Shown piece after piece: positions 12,701 through 25,379 of a stretch of DNA of 64,000 nt; the stretch's first letter is position 1; each line of letters starts with the position of its first letter. The translations under genes and the position numbers were made by a program. The notes beneath the pieces are model-generated. The model saw only the letters and a list, made by a program, of their open reading frames with translations, did no database searches and had not been told where the DNA came from. This DNA is from Polyporus tsugae (Eukaryota; Basidiomycota; Agaricomycetes; Polyporales; Polyporaceae), in the NCBI GenBank assembly GCA_024305745.1, contig JAHRBS010000007.1, positions 1,116,001-1,180,000 on the forward strand. The letters are read 5' to 3'.

Positions 12701-13408
12701 TCGAGGTCCATGTCGTCCGCGGCGCCGACGCTGTCGAGGAAGTCGAGGCCGAGGCGGCCCATGGCCTCCTTGCGCGCCTTCTTGACCTCGTTCGAGTTGG
12801 CGAGGATGCCCGTCGGCTTCTGGAACTCTTTGCCCGAGGACGCGAGGAGGAGCGTGCCCTTCTCCATCAGCTCGCGCACGGAGAAGGAGGGGAAGTCCAC
12901 GGCGGGTAGGGACGTGCACGCGCCGTACGGCCGCGCGTCCGCGTCGGGGCATGGCCGCCAGACGGGCACGAGGGTAAAGATCTGGGAGAGAGCGGTGGAC
13001 GTTGCTGAGCGTGTCTCGTGGGATCTTGAATGTAGATATGGCAATATCTAGACTGTGTAAGCCGGAGGACGGAGGGGGAGAGCGGAAGGGTGACTTACTC
13101 TCGCGACTACGGCCATAAGCTCGGGCCAGCCAGAGGAGTCGCTGATCGACACATGTTGTCGTGTGGTCTTGACATCGTCTTCGACGAGTGCGGCGTCGCT
13201 GATGACGCTCTTGGCGGCAAGTTGTGCTAGTTGTTTGGCTGCTGTTGTCCTGACGGACGCTGAGGACCCCGTGTCGAGTAGTAACAGGAGCCGGTCCAAT
13301 CTGTGTCGACGGACAAGGACAAGGACAAGGACAAGGACAAGAGGGAACACGCTCAGAACTGCGAACACAGCGGTTGCCAAATGGGGAGGGAACGAACCTC
13401 GACGTCAT
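6793..13408 (-). CDS. MOT1: MOT1/BTAF1, TBP-removing Snf2-family ATPase
   Basis: MOT1 uses ATP to strip TATA-binding protein from promoters. The complete gene has about 14 exons. The start at 13408 (MTSR) splices to LDRLLLLLDTGSSASVRTTA, the invariant opening of MOT1/BTAF1. HEAT repeats fill the N-terminal two thirds (exons between about 13.3 and 9.0 kb). An acidic/proline linker (about 12.8-12.3 kb) carries PAPAPAPAP. The ATPase half has KYQQEGVNWLAFL, Walker A DMGLGKT (about 8.67 kb), the DEGH box ILDEGHIIKN that is characteristic of MOT1, SGTPIQNNVLELWSLFDFLMP, HVGGLGLTLTGADTVIF and DRAHRIGQKK. The C-terminus DLDLKSFMGSIGRQ is typical. Stop TAG is at 6793-6795. No break was found. DEGH and the N-terminus exclude other Snf2 subfamilies. 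Confidence 0.97.
12611..12640. repeat. GGGGCT hexamer microsatellite in MOT1 coding sequence
   Basis: Five perfect GGGGCT units (plus strand) encode an Ala-Pro run in the MOT1 linker. The array is in frame, so length changes would alter only the linker. Confidence 0.9.
13311..13342. repeat. GGACAA hexamer microsatellite in MOT1 intron 1
   Basis: Five perfect GGACAA units sit in the first MOT1 intron, just inside its acceptor on the minus strand (there read as TTGTCC, pyrimidine-rich). The array may serve as the polypyrimidine tract. Confidence 0.9.
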
Positions 13409-14208
13409 GACGTAACCGACCGGACCGTGACTCCGCGCTTGAAGATCACAGGTAGGATAACGGGGAAGTTCTCACGCTCTCCCGCCACGACCACTGTTCC
13501 TTTTATCATCTCATGCCCTTGTGACGGAAATTTGACGGCGTCACGCGTGACGTGTCATCCGTGTCCACTGGCGTTTCCTCATCATATTCCATGCAAACCC
13601 TTCCCTGGTCCTGGCATCTTCTCAGATGCACGGTCGTATCATACATCGCTTGCGCATGTCCCTCGAGCGTCAAGTTTTATCCACAGTGGAAGCGGGCCTT
13701 TGTTCCTGAGGGAGCAGCGACGGTTCTCCGTCACGATCAGTCACGTCGTAACACGGGAGATCGCATCTAGCCAGATTTGGAGAGTGATCGCCAATTTGGG
13801 ACCCCGCCGCATCATTCGAATTTCGCAGCGGGTGCCGACAAGGTGGTCCGGCGGACTCTGTCCCACACACCTCTCATATCTCTACGCTCTGTGGCCGAGA
13901 ACATGATCGTGTCCTCATTTTTGGGCAGTAGCAGGCTTTAAGGAGGTCTCGGACCATATTGCGCAACCACCACAACCGGTGCAAGGACGGTGAGCGCGCG
14001 ACTCGGAGCGGCGCTGTGGAAGGGTCACGGGAGGTCGCATTAATGAACCGCTGCAGCTTCTTCCGCCTGAACTTTGCGTTGAACTCGCTGATCCGGGCGC
14101 GTGAGTGACTCAGGTATGTGTAGAGCTTATCCTGACAACGCCCGACACCCAGGCGGTCGATTCATCCGTGAAAAGGTGCACTGATACCGTGTCGTTGTCC
14201 TCTTCTAG
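13409..14208. other. Divergent promoter region of MOT1 and the JmjC gene
   Basis: About 800 bp with no convincing coding sequence. It contains a perfect 12-bp palindrome (13540-13551, separate entry), CRE-like TGACGTAA at the MOT1 start, and a pyrimidine-rich stretch before ATG 14209. Confidence 0.5.
13540..13551. promoter_or_regulatory. Perfect palindrome GTCACGCGTGAC with MCB-like core
   Basis: A 12-bp perfect palindrome about 130 bp upstream of the MOT1 ATG. Its core ACGCGT is the MluI cell-cycle box bound by MBF in fungi; flanking GTCA/TGAC half-sites also recall CRE/bZIP sites. Function is inferred from motif only. Confidence 0.4.
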
Positions 14209-15896
14209 ATGCCTGCAGGTCTTCATGCGGCCTTTCGGACGCTCGTCGACGAACTGTGCGATGCGGCGCAACCGAACACGCAAGGTATGACATATGCATA
14301 CTTGATCTTGCGTTGTTGTTGTGGGAAGAGCTTCCGAAAACATGGCGCAATGTCTTGCCTTTTGACGGAGTGAAGGTTGATGAGCGGTGGAAACTAACTG
14401 CGTTTCCGACTTCTCATCTTTGCCTCCCCTTGAGCGAGACACAATGTGGCGTGCTAACATGTTTGTGTTCCAGAATTGTTTAGGTGTAATCGACACAGTG
14501 CCGAAGGTCTTGTGCAGACCGCCACGATCCTCCTAGATAGCTGTTCCTCCCAAGGAATGGAAGACCTTCGGGCATCCCTCACCAACCTGCTCAAGCACGC
14601 GCACAAGGAGATGGCGTCCACAGAAGGCATGCGCGCGCATGGATGGAGAAGGATCTACACCGACGCATGCGCGCTTCTCGCCTACGCCGACGTCCTCGAC
14701 TTCTCTGCTTCAGAGGACAAGGCGTTCCCGTTCTCTGCCCTGTCATACCTCGATCACTCCATCGTCGTCGCTGGCGCACCGGGAGAAGGGAGGTTGGACG
14801 CCATCCTCGACCTCGTAGACGGTATCCAGGCAGAATGCCTCGGTTCGCCCCCGAATCATCGGAAGGACGTCTCCTTTGTGGCCGCAGTTCATCCGACCTG
14901 GAACTTTGTCGCCGCGCCTCTACTGAGCGCCGAGAAGTCAGTGCTGCGCCTCGATACGCCACCTTCTTTCGGATCGTTTATAGCACATTTGTCGCGCCGT
15001 CCCTTCGTGCTTCCTGGGTTCTTGCTCGATTGGCCAGCGCTCAATGAACACCCGTGGAGGTCGCTGGACTACCTGCGTGCTGCAGCAGGGCCGGGCCGGG
15101 TCGTCCCCGTGGAAGTCGGGAGCGACTACAGGAAAGACGACTGGACGCAGAAGATGATGCTGTGGGATGAGTTCCTCGCCAGCATCGAAGAGCTCGAGAA
15201 ACAACGGCGTGCGGACTTATCGCCGGGCCCTATGTTGTACCTGGCGCAACACAGCCTTTTCAATCAGTTCCCTGCGCTCAAGGAAGATGTCATTGTGCCT
15301 GATTATGTGTATTCTGACCTCTCACCGCCGGATAACTACCCGCAATATGTGCCCCCGGCGAACGATGAACGCCTTGTGCTCAATGCGTGGTTTGGCCCTG
15401 CCGACACCGTGTCCCCGGCGCATACGGTGAGCAACGTTAAGCTGTCTATTTTCTCAGTTTGTTGATCATGTTTCAGGATCCGTTCTTCAATTTCTACGGT
15501 ATGTTCCGGACGAGACGTCTTGTATGGGTCATTCCTGATGGTCTTCCAGGGCAAGTTGTTGGTCGGAAGACGATATGGTTGGCACCCCCTGAGGTCTCAC
15601 GACATATGTACCCCTATCCGTCTCACGGAAACACTCCTTCAACGGAGCAGCCGCGGAACCCTGCGGCGAACGCCGAAAACCCCTCGATGAGCAACACCTC
15701 GCGGGTTGACGTCCTCGTATCCTCTCCTGAAGATGCATCGAATGGGAGCTTGGAGTTCCCGGACTTTTGGGTGAATGTAGTGCCAGAGGCGATGTGCGTG
15801 ACACTGGAGCCAGGGGACTTGCTGTTCTTTCCTCCGGGATGGTGGCATGCCCTGCGTAGCGAGGAGACGAGCTTTTCCGTTTCGATGTGGTTCTGA
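14209..15896 (+). CDS. JmjC-domain Fe(II)/2-oxoglutarate oxygenase, JMJD5/KDM8-like
   Basis: Exons: 14209-14284, 14474-about 15426, a short exon DPFFNFYG (about 15477-15499), and a last exon to 15896. The N-terminal half (MPAGLHAAFRTLVDEL...) is the helical region of JMJD5-like proteins. The catalytic core begins at [62 protein letters not shown] holds the iron-binding His-x-Asp (HTD) and a Lys likely to contact 2-oxoglutarate. LEPGDLLFFPPGWWHALRSEETSFSVSMWF holds the distal His. All three metal ligands are present. A Ser/Asn/Pro-rich insert of about 50 residues sits between the two halves. Known JMJD5 members are arginyl hydroxylases or disputed demethylases; the substrate here is unknown. 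Confidence 0.88.
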
Positions 15897-16143
15897 ACTT
15901 GATGACGGGCCATGGAGCTGAGTTGTGGACTGTGGTGTACTTTATTTTTAGCTAAACATACACGGTGTTCTGCCGGGCTTGATTAAGTGCGCGTACGTAT
16001 GGATGATTAGGTTCTGAATTAACGGCCGGCCTCTCCGGATGCTTTCGAAACCTTGATATGTCGGGAACAATGTTACGGCGCCTGTTGTTGCATGGTTCCG
16101 TTGCTGGGCGTCTGTACTCGTCGTACCCTGCGCCTGAGCCAAC

Positions 16144-18610
16144 ATGTCGAGCAGAGCAGGCGGCCTCTACGGAGGCATCCAGTTCTCCTCCTCCAAACCC
16201 TTCTTGTCCTCACAAGACCTCTCTTCATCCACCACAACTCAATCCACAGAAAAGTCACTCTCGGCCCCTGCAACAGCAGCAGCAGCAACGGCCGACCCCT
16301 CGACCTCAGCGCAAAACGCTCCCGCCTCCTCTGCCGCTCCCGCCAGCGCGGGAGGCGAATCGGGCGCCGCAATGAAGGCCACAGCCGGTATTCCTCCCTT
16401 TGCTACAGCATTGGCATCGTAGAGCTCGTTATTCACGAAATCATCCGTCCATGTCCATTCCGCCGCGTGTAACTTCCCCTGCCTCGTGCCCGTCCTCGCC
16501 CAGGGTGGTCCGCGGCCCTCGCGTTCGCCCCGACGCGCCGCCAGGCACTCAAGGCCAAGCCTGTCGCTCCACGGCTCCCGGCAGGGTTCTTGCCGCCCGA
16601 CGCGGCGGCTTCGACTTCGACCTCGGCTGCGACTGCGACGATATCCAGCACCGCCGTCGTGTTTGCGCCGCCTTCCCTCGTCGAGGCGAAGTCAGCCAAG
16701 GCTGAAGACAGTCCGCCTGCGCCCTCGCAAGCTCAAGGACAGGGATGGGGTCGGAAGGTCAAACCTCCGTCTATGGTCCTGGACGAGGACATCAACGGCT
16801 TCAAGGGGCGCCAGAGCGGGAAGCGAGATGGAGCTGCGGGCGGAGGGAAGAAAAAGGGAAAGAAGGTGCGTAGACGTCCGAATTTGCTGGCCGATCGGCA
16901 CCCACAATATGTACGTGTTATGGCTTGCAGAACAAGATTGCGCAAGCGTTGGCCGTTTGGAACCCGGACGAAGCCTACGACCCCATGCGCCCAAACGACT
17001 ACAACGAGTTCAAGCTCTGGCAGCGCCGCGAGCGCGAGGAACGCCGAGAACGTATCTTGGAAGAACGCAGGCGTGGCGACGACCGTAAGCGCTACAGGCG
17101 CAGCAGCAGCTACTCGGACAGTTACCACAGCGGCTCCGAGGACGAGCGCCCGCCGCGGAAGACGGGTGAGTTCGCCGTTTTCGCCTCAGTTCTTACACGC
17201 CTTACGTAACCGCTGCAGGTCGCTATGATGAACGGGATGATATGGACGAAGACTACGAACCCCCTCGCGGTGGTATTGGGGCGCCGGCCATCCTACCGCC
17301 GGCTTCCCCATTGAACGTCAGCATGACGGGAGACGAAGCCTATCAGCGCCGACTTGCCATGTCCCAGGGTTTCTGTCCTCCGGAATCACCAGCGCCAACC
17401 TTTGCGCCTCCTGCTTCGCAATCTGCATCTTCGACGTTATCCGGTTTCACGGCCTTCTCGGTCCCACCCTCATCATCATTTGGTCAACCTGGATATGGCC
17501 TCGATGACGGCATTCCAGGACTCGGCGGACCACCCCCCGTTGCCTGTCCGCCGCCTCCGCCTCCGCTTGTGGCGCCGCCTCCAGCAGAGAGCGGCGATGA
17601 AGCCTATCTACGGCGTCTGGCGCTGTCTCAGCAGGGACCGCAAGCGCAGCTGCCTCGGTCCCCCAGCCCGCTTCCTTTTGACGACACTCCGCCTGCCCAA
17701 TCGCCCGTTATGCCTCCTCCGGCAGGTTCTCCCCCGCCTGCAACGGCTCCGGTCAACGCATATAAGATACAGAGCAGCAAGCAAGCGGCGGCGGCGATCG
17801 CAGCGCGTCTGAGTGCACTCGCTCCGAAGGGTGGTGGAGCGGCCGTTAGCACCTCGCCGCCCCCAGCGGGTCCGAGTGCGAGTGCGGCCCCCGAGGAGAC
17901 GCTAGAAGCGCCGAAAAGGTAAGTTCACGAAGTTGTAGGGGATCGTGTCTCACTAACATGCGTTCGCGTAGACCCGACCCTCATGGATTCGCCGCTCGGC
18001 TCATGGCCAAGTGGGGGCACGAAGACGGCAAGGGGCTTGGGGTCGACGGGAGCGGCATCGTGCATGCGCTCACGGTCGAGCAGGTCGCGCAGGGCAAGAA
18101 CGGCAAGGGCAAGGGCAAAGGGAAGGGCAAGGGCGGGAAGGAGTCGGCGGCGATCGGAGGCGGCGGCCTGTCGAAGATGGGTAAGATCGTGAATGTGAAC
18201 GAGGACGCGAAGGCGCGGGAGGACCTAGAGCGCTTCGGGGAGCCCAGTCGGGTAGTCGTGCTCACGAACATGGTGGGGCTGGAGGATGCGGAGGACGAGG
18301 ACCTGCGAGGGGAGATTGGTGCGTGTTTCGAGCGTCCTCTTCTCGTCTCGTGTTTGCTGACGCTGGGTTGGTTGTAGGTGACGAATGCTCGAAGAACGGG
18401 ACTGTCGAGCGGGTCATCGTCCACACTGTGTATCCACCACCCGAGAACCCCGACGACGCGGTGCGAATCTTCGTCCTGTTCGCAGGGCCCGTTGGGGCTT
18501 GGAAGACCGTGCGCGAGATGGATGGGAGGTACTTCGGCGGACGCAGCGTGCGGGCGCGGTACTTCCCCGAGGCCCACTTCAGCGCCGTCAACCTGGACAT
18601 GCCGTTGTAA
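16144..18610 (+). CDS. SPF45: SPF45/RBM17-like splicing factor (G-patch + UHM)
   Basis: SPF45 acts in 3' splice-site choice; its UHM binds ULM motifs of U2AF and SF3B1. Start ATG 16144 ([18 protein letters not shown]). Intron 16389-16503 joins to [20 protein letters not shown]. The diagnostic block [29 protein letters not shown] matches the SPF45 signature DEYDPM.PNDYE. A long Pro/Ser-rich region carries the motif GDEAY.RRLA.SQ twice (about 17,330 and 17,600). The G-patch ([25 protein letters not shown]) is followed by a [12 protein letters not shown] run. The C-terminal RRM-like UHM has [22 protein letters not shown] and [13 protein letters not shown], with the UHM-type xYFGGR in place of aromatic RNP1. 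Stop at 18608-18610. Confidence 0.92.
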
Positions 18611-18986
18611 TTAATTACTTTTCGACGCTTGTCACGATTGTTTTGCTGATCCGCCTTGCGTATAAAGTGTATAACCGTTAGTTAGCTATCGTTGTATTGC
18701 TCTGTCGTCGAATGTGCTCAGTTTACATAAATATGTTTCCGCTTTGATTTCGGTTCCGACGTTCGAACACTTGCGCCCCATATCGCGAGGTTTTGGGGTT
18801 CTTCGATCCGCTCCCTACCCACGACTCATGCTCTATTTTCTATGATAGTCGTCGAGTGGCGCGATCCTGGCCCAAGGCGCGGTGGGGATGTATAAAACCT
18901 GGGCCATGGATCACGATAGCCCACGAAATCATCTTCCCTTTCTCCCTACGCCTCCCGTCATTCGTCTCGTCCGTGTTCGATCTCAC
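18611..18986. other. Intergenic, SDR1 promoter
   Basis: 376 bp. It includes the TATA box at 18891-18897 that serves SDR1; no gene is seen. Confidence 0.6.
18891..18897 (+). promoter_or_regulatory. TATA box (TATAAAA) of SDR1
   Basis: TATAAAA lies 90 bp upstream of ATG 18987. The SDR2 and SDR3 paralogues have a comparable ATAAAA box 64-81 bp upstream of their starts. Confidence 0.65.
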
Positions 18987-20204
18987 ATGAACTCGTCTAC
19001 AGAATCCAATCCCCGGGTCGCGATCGTCACTGGGGCCGCTCAAGGCATCGGGAAGGCCATCGCCTTGCGTCTCGCCGACGACGGGTTCGACGTGACCGTC
19101 GCTGGCAGCCCTCGCAGGCCTGAGAGGCTCGACGCCGTTGTAAGGGCCATTCAAGAGAAGGGGCGGCGCGCCATCGTTGTCACGGGAGACGTAAGCCTCG
19201 AACCCGACATCGTCGCTCTTGTCGACAAGACCGTGCAGGAGCTTGGTGGGGTTGATGTGGTGAGTAGTTTATTAGATTCGAGTAGACGAGGCTCACTTTC
19301 ATCTCATTGCCTTCAATTGGTTAGATGGTCGCGAATGCGGCTATTCATGGCCTAGCCTCCATCGTAGATTTGACCGTGGAGGATTGGGACGCGCATCTTG
19401 CAGTGAACGCCCGGGGCGTTATGTTATGTTTCAAGCACGCTGCCAGGGAGATGATAAAACAAGGTCGCGGTGGCCGCATCATAGGCAAGTGTGCCAATTA
19501 GGACTCGGAGAGATCCTCCGCATAGTAGAACATTCATTGGTCTGATACTATCCACAGGGATTGGCTCCGTCGCTTCGAAGCTTGGTATGTGTTCCCTTGA
19601 TACCTCCGCACCTTTCTTATCCGCTCATTTGTCCCCGATTGTCACCCCAGGCAACCTTGACTCTTCTGCATACGTCGCATCGAAGTTTGCAATGCGTGGG
19701 CTGGCACAATGCGCAGGTACATCATACTGGCTTGCCAAAGTGAGTAACACGGTGAAGGATACTTCACAGCCCTTGAACTCCGGAAGCATAACATCACTGT
19801 CAACACCGTGGCTCCTGGTGCCATCGTAACCAATATGTGTAAGTCGCCGTCGAAGTGGCCCGGATAGCGGCGGCTAATGGTTACGAATGGTAGCGCTTCA
19901 CCCCGACGATGAGCTCAATGGAGGACCTCTTTCTACGCTGTTCAAGGTACGCATACATCCATACACTCAAGGTCCTTGAAGCGTGCTGACGTTTGGTTCA
20001 CGACCCCAAACAGAACTTGAACTTGCCAAGCGATACTCCGGTTGGACAGCCATCAGAGGTCGCTGAATTAGTAGCGTATCTAGCCAAACCGGAGGCGGGC
20101 TTCGTAACAGGTTAGCCTCTAAGCTCGATTTCCGCGCCCAATTCCTCCCTGATCATTTTGCAGGTCAATGCATCGGCATTAATGGGGGCCTCGTCTTGGA
20201 TTGA
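18987..20204 (+). CDS. Short-chain dehydrogenase/reductase, paralogue 1 (SDR1)
   Basis: Classical SDR of the acetoin/diacetyl-reductase-like type: an NAD(P)-dependent oxidoreductase, probably cytosolic. About seven exons. The cofactor motif is TGAAQGIGKAIALRLADDG (residues about 14-32). The NAG-equivalent is VANAAIHG. The catalytic Ser lies in GIGSVASKL, and the active-site pair is YVASK (Tyr and Lys). The C-terminal part NTVAPGAIVTNM ... PVGQPSEVAELVAYLAKPEAGFVTGQCIGINGGLVLD is complete to TGA 20202-20204. Compared with SDR2/SDR3 it reads VTVAGSPRRPE where they have VVLNDLP, so the cofactor specificity loop differs. All catalytic residues are retained. The substrate cannot be told from sequence. 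Confidence 0.88.
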
Positions 20205-20816
20205 TGCACATCGCATTCATCGCAAGGGTCCAGCGTTCGAGTACGACTTAGAAGACTACCGATTAACCTCAGGCATTCCACATCGAATATCGGATAGCAA
20301 TACTTCTTCGGTTCTCTGTAGATGCCCTCCTGTGATCCCGTTACCAGGTCTCACAACAATATAACCCTCCCTCAACTCAACTCGAGCGCTCGCGGCCGTT
20401 CGACGAATGTGAGCTGGCACTCACATCATCAATGTCCCCTTTTGACGATGCCGCTGCACCAGCGCACCTTGTTTGAGGCTCAGAGCTTCAAGCTTGAACT
20501 TGTACCACTTCGTCAAAACACAGCGTTGTCCACATTAGGACATTGTTCAAGGTTTAAACTTTGTTATTGCTGTGTTGTCGCTGTTGCCGTTGCAGTCCTA
20601 CTTGTTTTCCTGCAGCGACGACGACCCGAGTGGCACGCATCGGGGGGACTTAAATATCAGCTTTTGCAGCACAGAATGGCAACTGTTTGCGTAACATTCT
20701 CTGACTCTTGCAGCCCTGCCAGTGCCAGTGGTGGTTCCGCCAGTTCCAACCTTCGTGCCTTGAATTCCTCTATCTATGGTGCCTCTTGTTCTGGCTAGTT
20801 CATTCGCAGTTTCACG
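20205..20816. other. Intergenic, no gene seen
   Basis: About 600 bp between SDR1 and the decayed F-box gene; only short, unconvincing frames. Confidence 0.5.
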
Positions 20817-22107
20817 ATGGCGCCTTCTACGCTTGCTGAGTCTAAAGTCTTGGCCAAGATTTTCCATTGCCTCGATGACACCTCCACACGGGCATTTTCG
20901 CTCGTGTGTAACTCGTGGCGGAAGGCAGCCCTTCCTTACTTTTTCCGCAACATCATCTTGGAGCTCGGCCTGAGGAAAGAGGACAGCCACAACATCTACA
21001 CTTTCATAGATATGTATGCTCTGCAAAATCGCAAGACGAAACGCATACAAGTCGGGCGCTACATCCGAGAGTTGCACCTGGTGGACCATGGGCGTGGCAC
21101 AGGCTTCCGGCAGCCTAGTGTCGAGCTGAGCCCCTGGCACCTCCGACCCATCGTGAAGCGATCCCCCAAGCTCCGCATCCTGGTCTGGTCCGAAGTCCAG
21201 CTCGTAGGGCCCGGGCTCAGGCGCCTTCCAACCGTCCGTCCAAGGCCAGTGGACCCCCTCAAGGTTGAGGAAAGCCAGGTCTACAAGGAAAGCGGGGCGA
21301 AGTACCTCTACCATCTCCTCTCCCTCTTCACGTCCATCACCACGCTCGATCTCGACGTCTCGTGGGTCAACCTGTGGCGCAGCCCGGCCGCTCTCCCACT
21401 GGCAACGAGTAAGCTCGCAGCCAAGACCAAGCACACCCTCCCCGACGAGGAGACCACCATAGGCTCTGTCACCCTCCGCACCCTCCCGTTAGACTGGGGT
21501 CTCGAGGTCAGCAACTACCTCGCGCAGTAAGGAAACACGCCGGGCAAATCCTCGTTGCAAGGGATCACGGTTTGGCCCCCAGGCAGACATCGTGCGGGGG
21601 CTGCTGTCGTGGCCCAAAGGCCAACAGCACCTGGTGAATATGGGCGAGTCCATCGGCGCTGCCAGTGTGGGCCCCGGGGTCAAGGTCCTCCGCATCAACA
21701 CGATGGACTATCCGACCCTCCCATAGGTAGAACTCGGTGAGCAGGCCTTGGGCTCCATCCTATGTAATTTCGTGACCCATGCCAGTGGACCCACCCTTAC
21801 CATGACCGTGGATATCATCTAGCAGACCAAGCGACCGTGGACCTGGGTTACATCCCCCTGCGCAGCGTGCGTACGCTGCAGCTCGACCGGTGTCTGGGCG
21901 TCCGCTCTCTCCAATTCTTTTTCGAGTCTCGCTTCTGGGACCCTCCGGATGCCAAGCTCGACCTCGCCTTCTAGGCCGCATTGGCCATCGTCTAACAAGT
22001 TTCCTCCCCTCGCCTCGAGCCGGTATTCTTCCACGTCAACCCAACCTGCGAGCCCGAAGCTGACGAACAACTCGCCCACCCCGATTGGGAAGACATGGAT
22101 GAGCTGC
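20817..22107 (+). pseudogene. Decayed F-box-like protein gene
   Basis: From ATG 20817 an intact frame of 237 codons (MAPSTLAESKVLAKIFHCLDD...AFSLVCNSWRKAALPYFFRN) has the look of an F-box followed by LRR-like segments, then ends at TAA 21528-21530. Downstream, typical F-box/LRR coding sequence continues with breaks: ADIVRGLLSWPKGQQHLVNMG (after about 21,581) up to a TAG near 21,724; LGSILCNFVTHASGPTLTMTVDII up to TAG near 21,820; then, in another phase, TVDLGYIPLRSVRTLQLDRC up to TAG near 21,972; and EPVFFHVNPTCEPEADEQ up to about 22,107. No introns with proper GT-AG ends were found that bridge these stops. A truncated 237-aa protein could still be made. The family call is tentative because the F-box is weak. 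Confidence 0.6.
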
Positions 22108-22481
22108 TGGCTTGTGGTTATAGTTCATGCAGAAAAGGTAGACGGGGCGCTGTTTCAGCATCTGCCGTTGCAGGAGATGGGGAAAGTCAAGTATTGGCCG
22201 ACGTATATACCTTGGTGGCACCTCGATATCTATTGACGCAGGAGGCGGAGTGAGCGAGACAACGTAATTTGTACCATCCACAACATTTCGCTCATTCTAG
22301 ACACTCATTTAACTTGATGCCATCACGAGTCTATGCATTTACAACTTATGATAGTCTGACGTTGCGACCGAAAACAAGGACGGGTCTGGTAGAGACGAAC
22401 GAGAAGGGCCAGCGAGAACACAGCGACGGCATTTGTAGAGGATCCCCAACGTCTACGACGGCATCATCGACAGCATGGCGC
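22108..22481. other. Intergenic, no gene seen
   Basis: About 370 bp between the pseudogene remnant and the SDH1 stop; it probably contains the SDH1 3' UTR. Confidence 0.5.
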
Positions 22482-25015
<2,534 letters not shown>

Positions 25016-25379
25016 GACGGCGGAGGGGAGAGGATGTCGCGAACGACGATGGGGATGGGGAGGAGGGGCTGCAAAAGGCGTCTGCAATGAAAGCGTCACG
25101 ACGGGGCGCTCGGTCCCCGCTCACCGAAATCCCGTTCACGGCCGAAACCAATCACAGCCGTGTGATTTCGCCCCCGCATTTTCAATGCCACCCTTCCCGC
25201 TCTTGGCGTAATCCCTTGCAGCGTTTTCACGGGCAAGTCGAGGGCAAGTTCGCAAACCCCTCCACTCAATTGGACCACTCCACTTTCTGGCTGAGCCTTA
25301 GAAGGGGACAAATTCAAAGGCTCTACGATCTATGAACCGCCCAGTGTATGTACAACATGAAGACGGAGTCTCTACTAAT
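25016..25379. other. SDH1 promoter / TBC gene 3' flank
   Basis: 364 bp between two genes on the same (-) strand. No gene seen. Confidence 0.5.

Noticed and set aside
12518..13408. 296-codon frame overlapping the MOT1 start
   Set aside because: It shares only MTSR with MOT1; the rest reads through intron 1 and a shifted frame of MOT1 exons.
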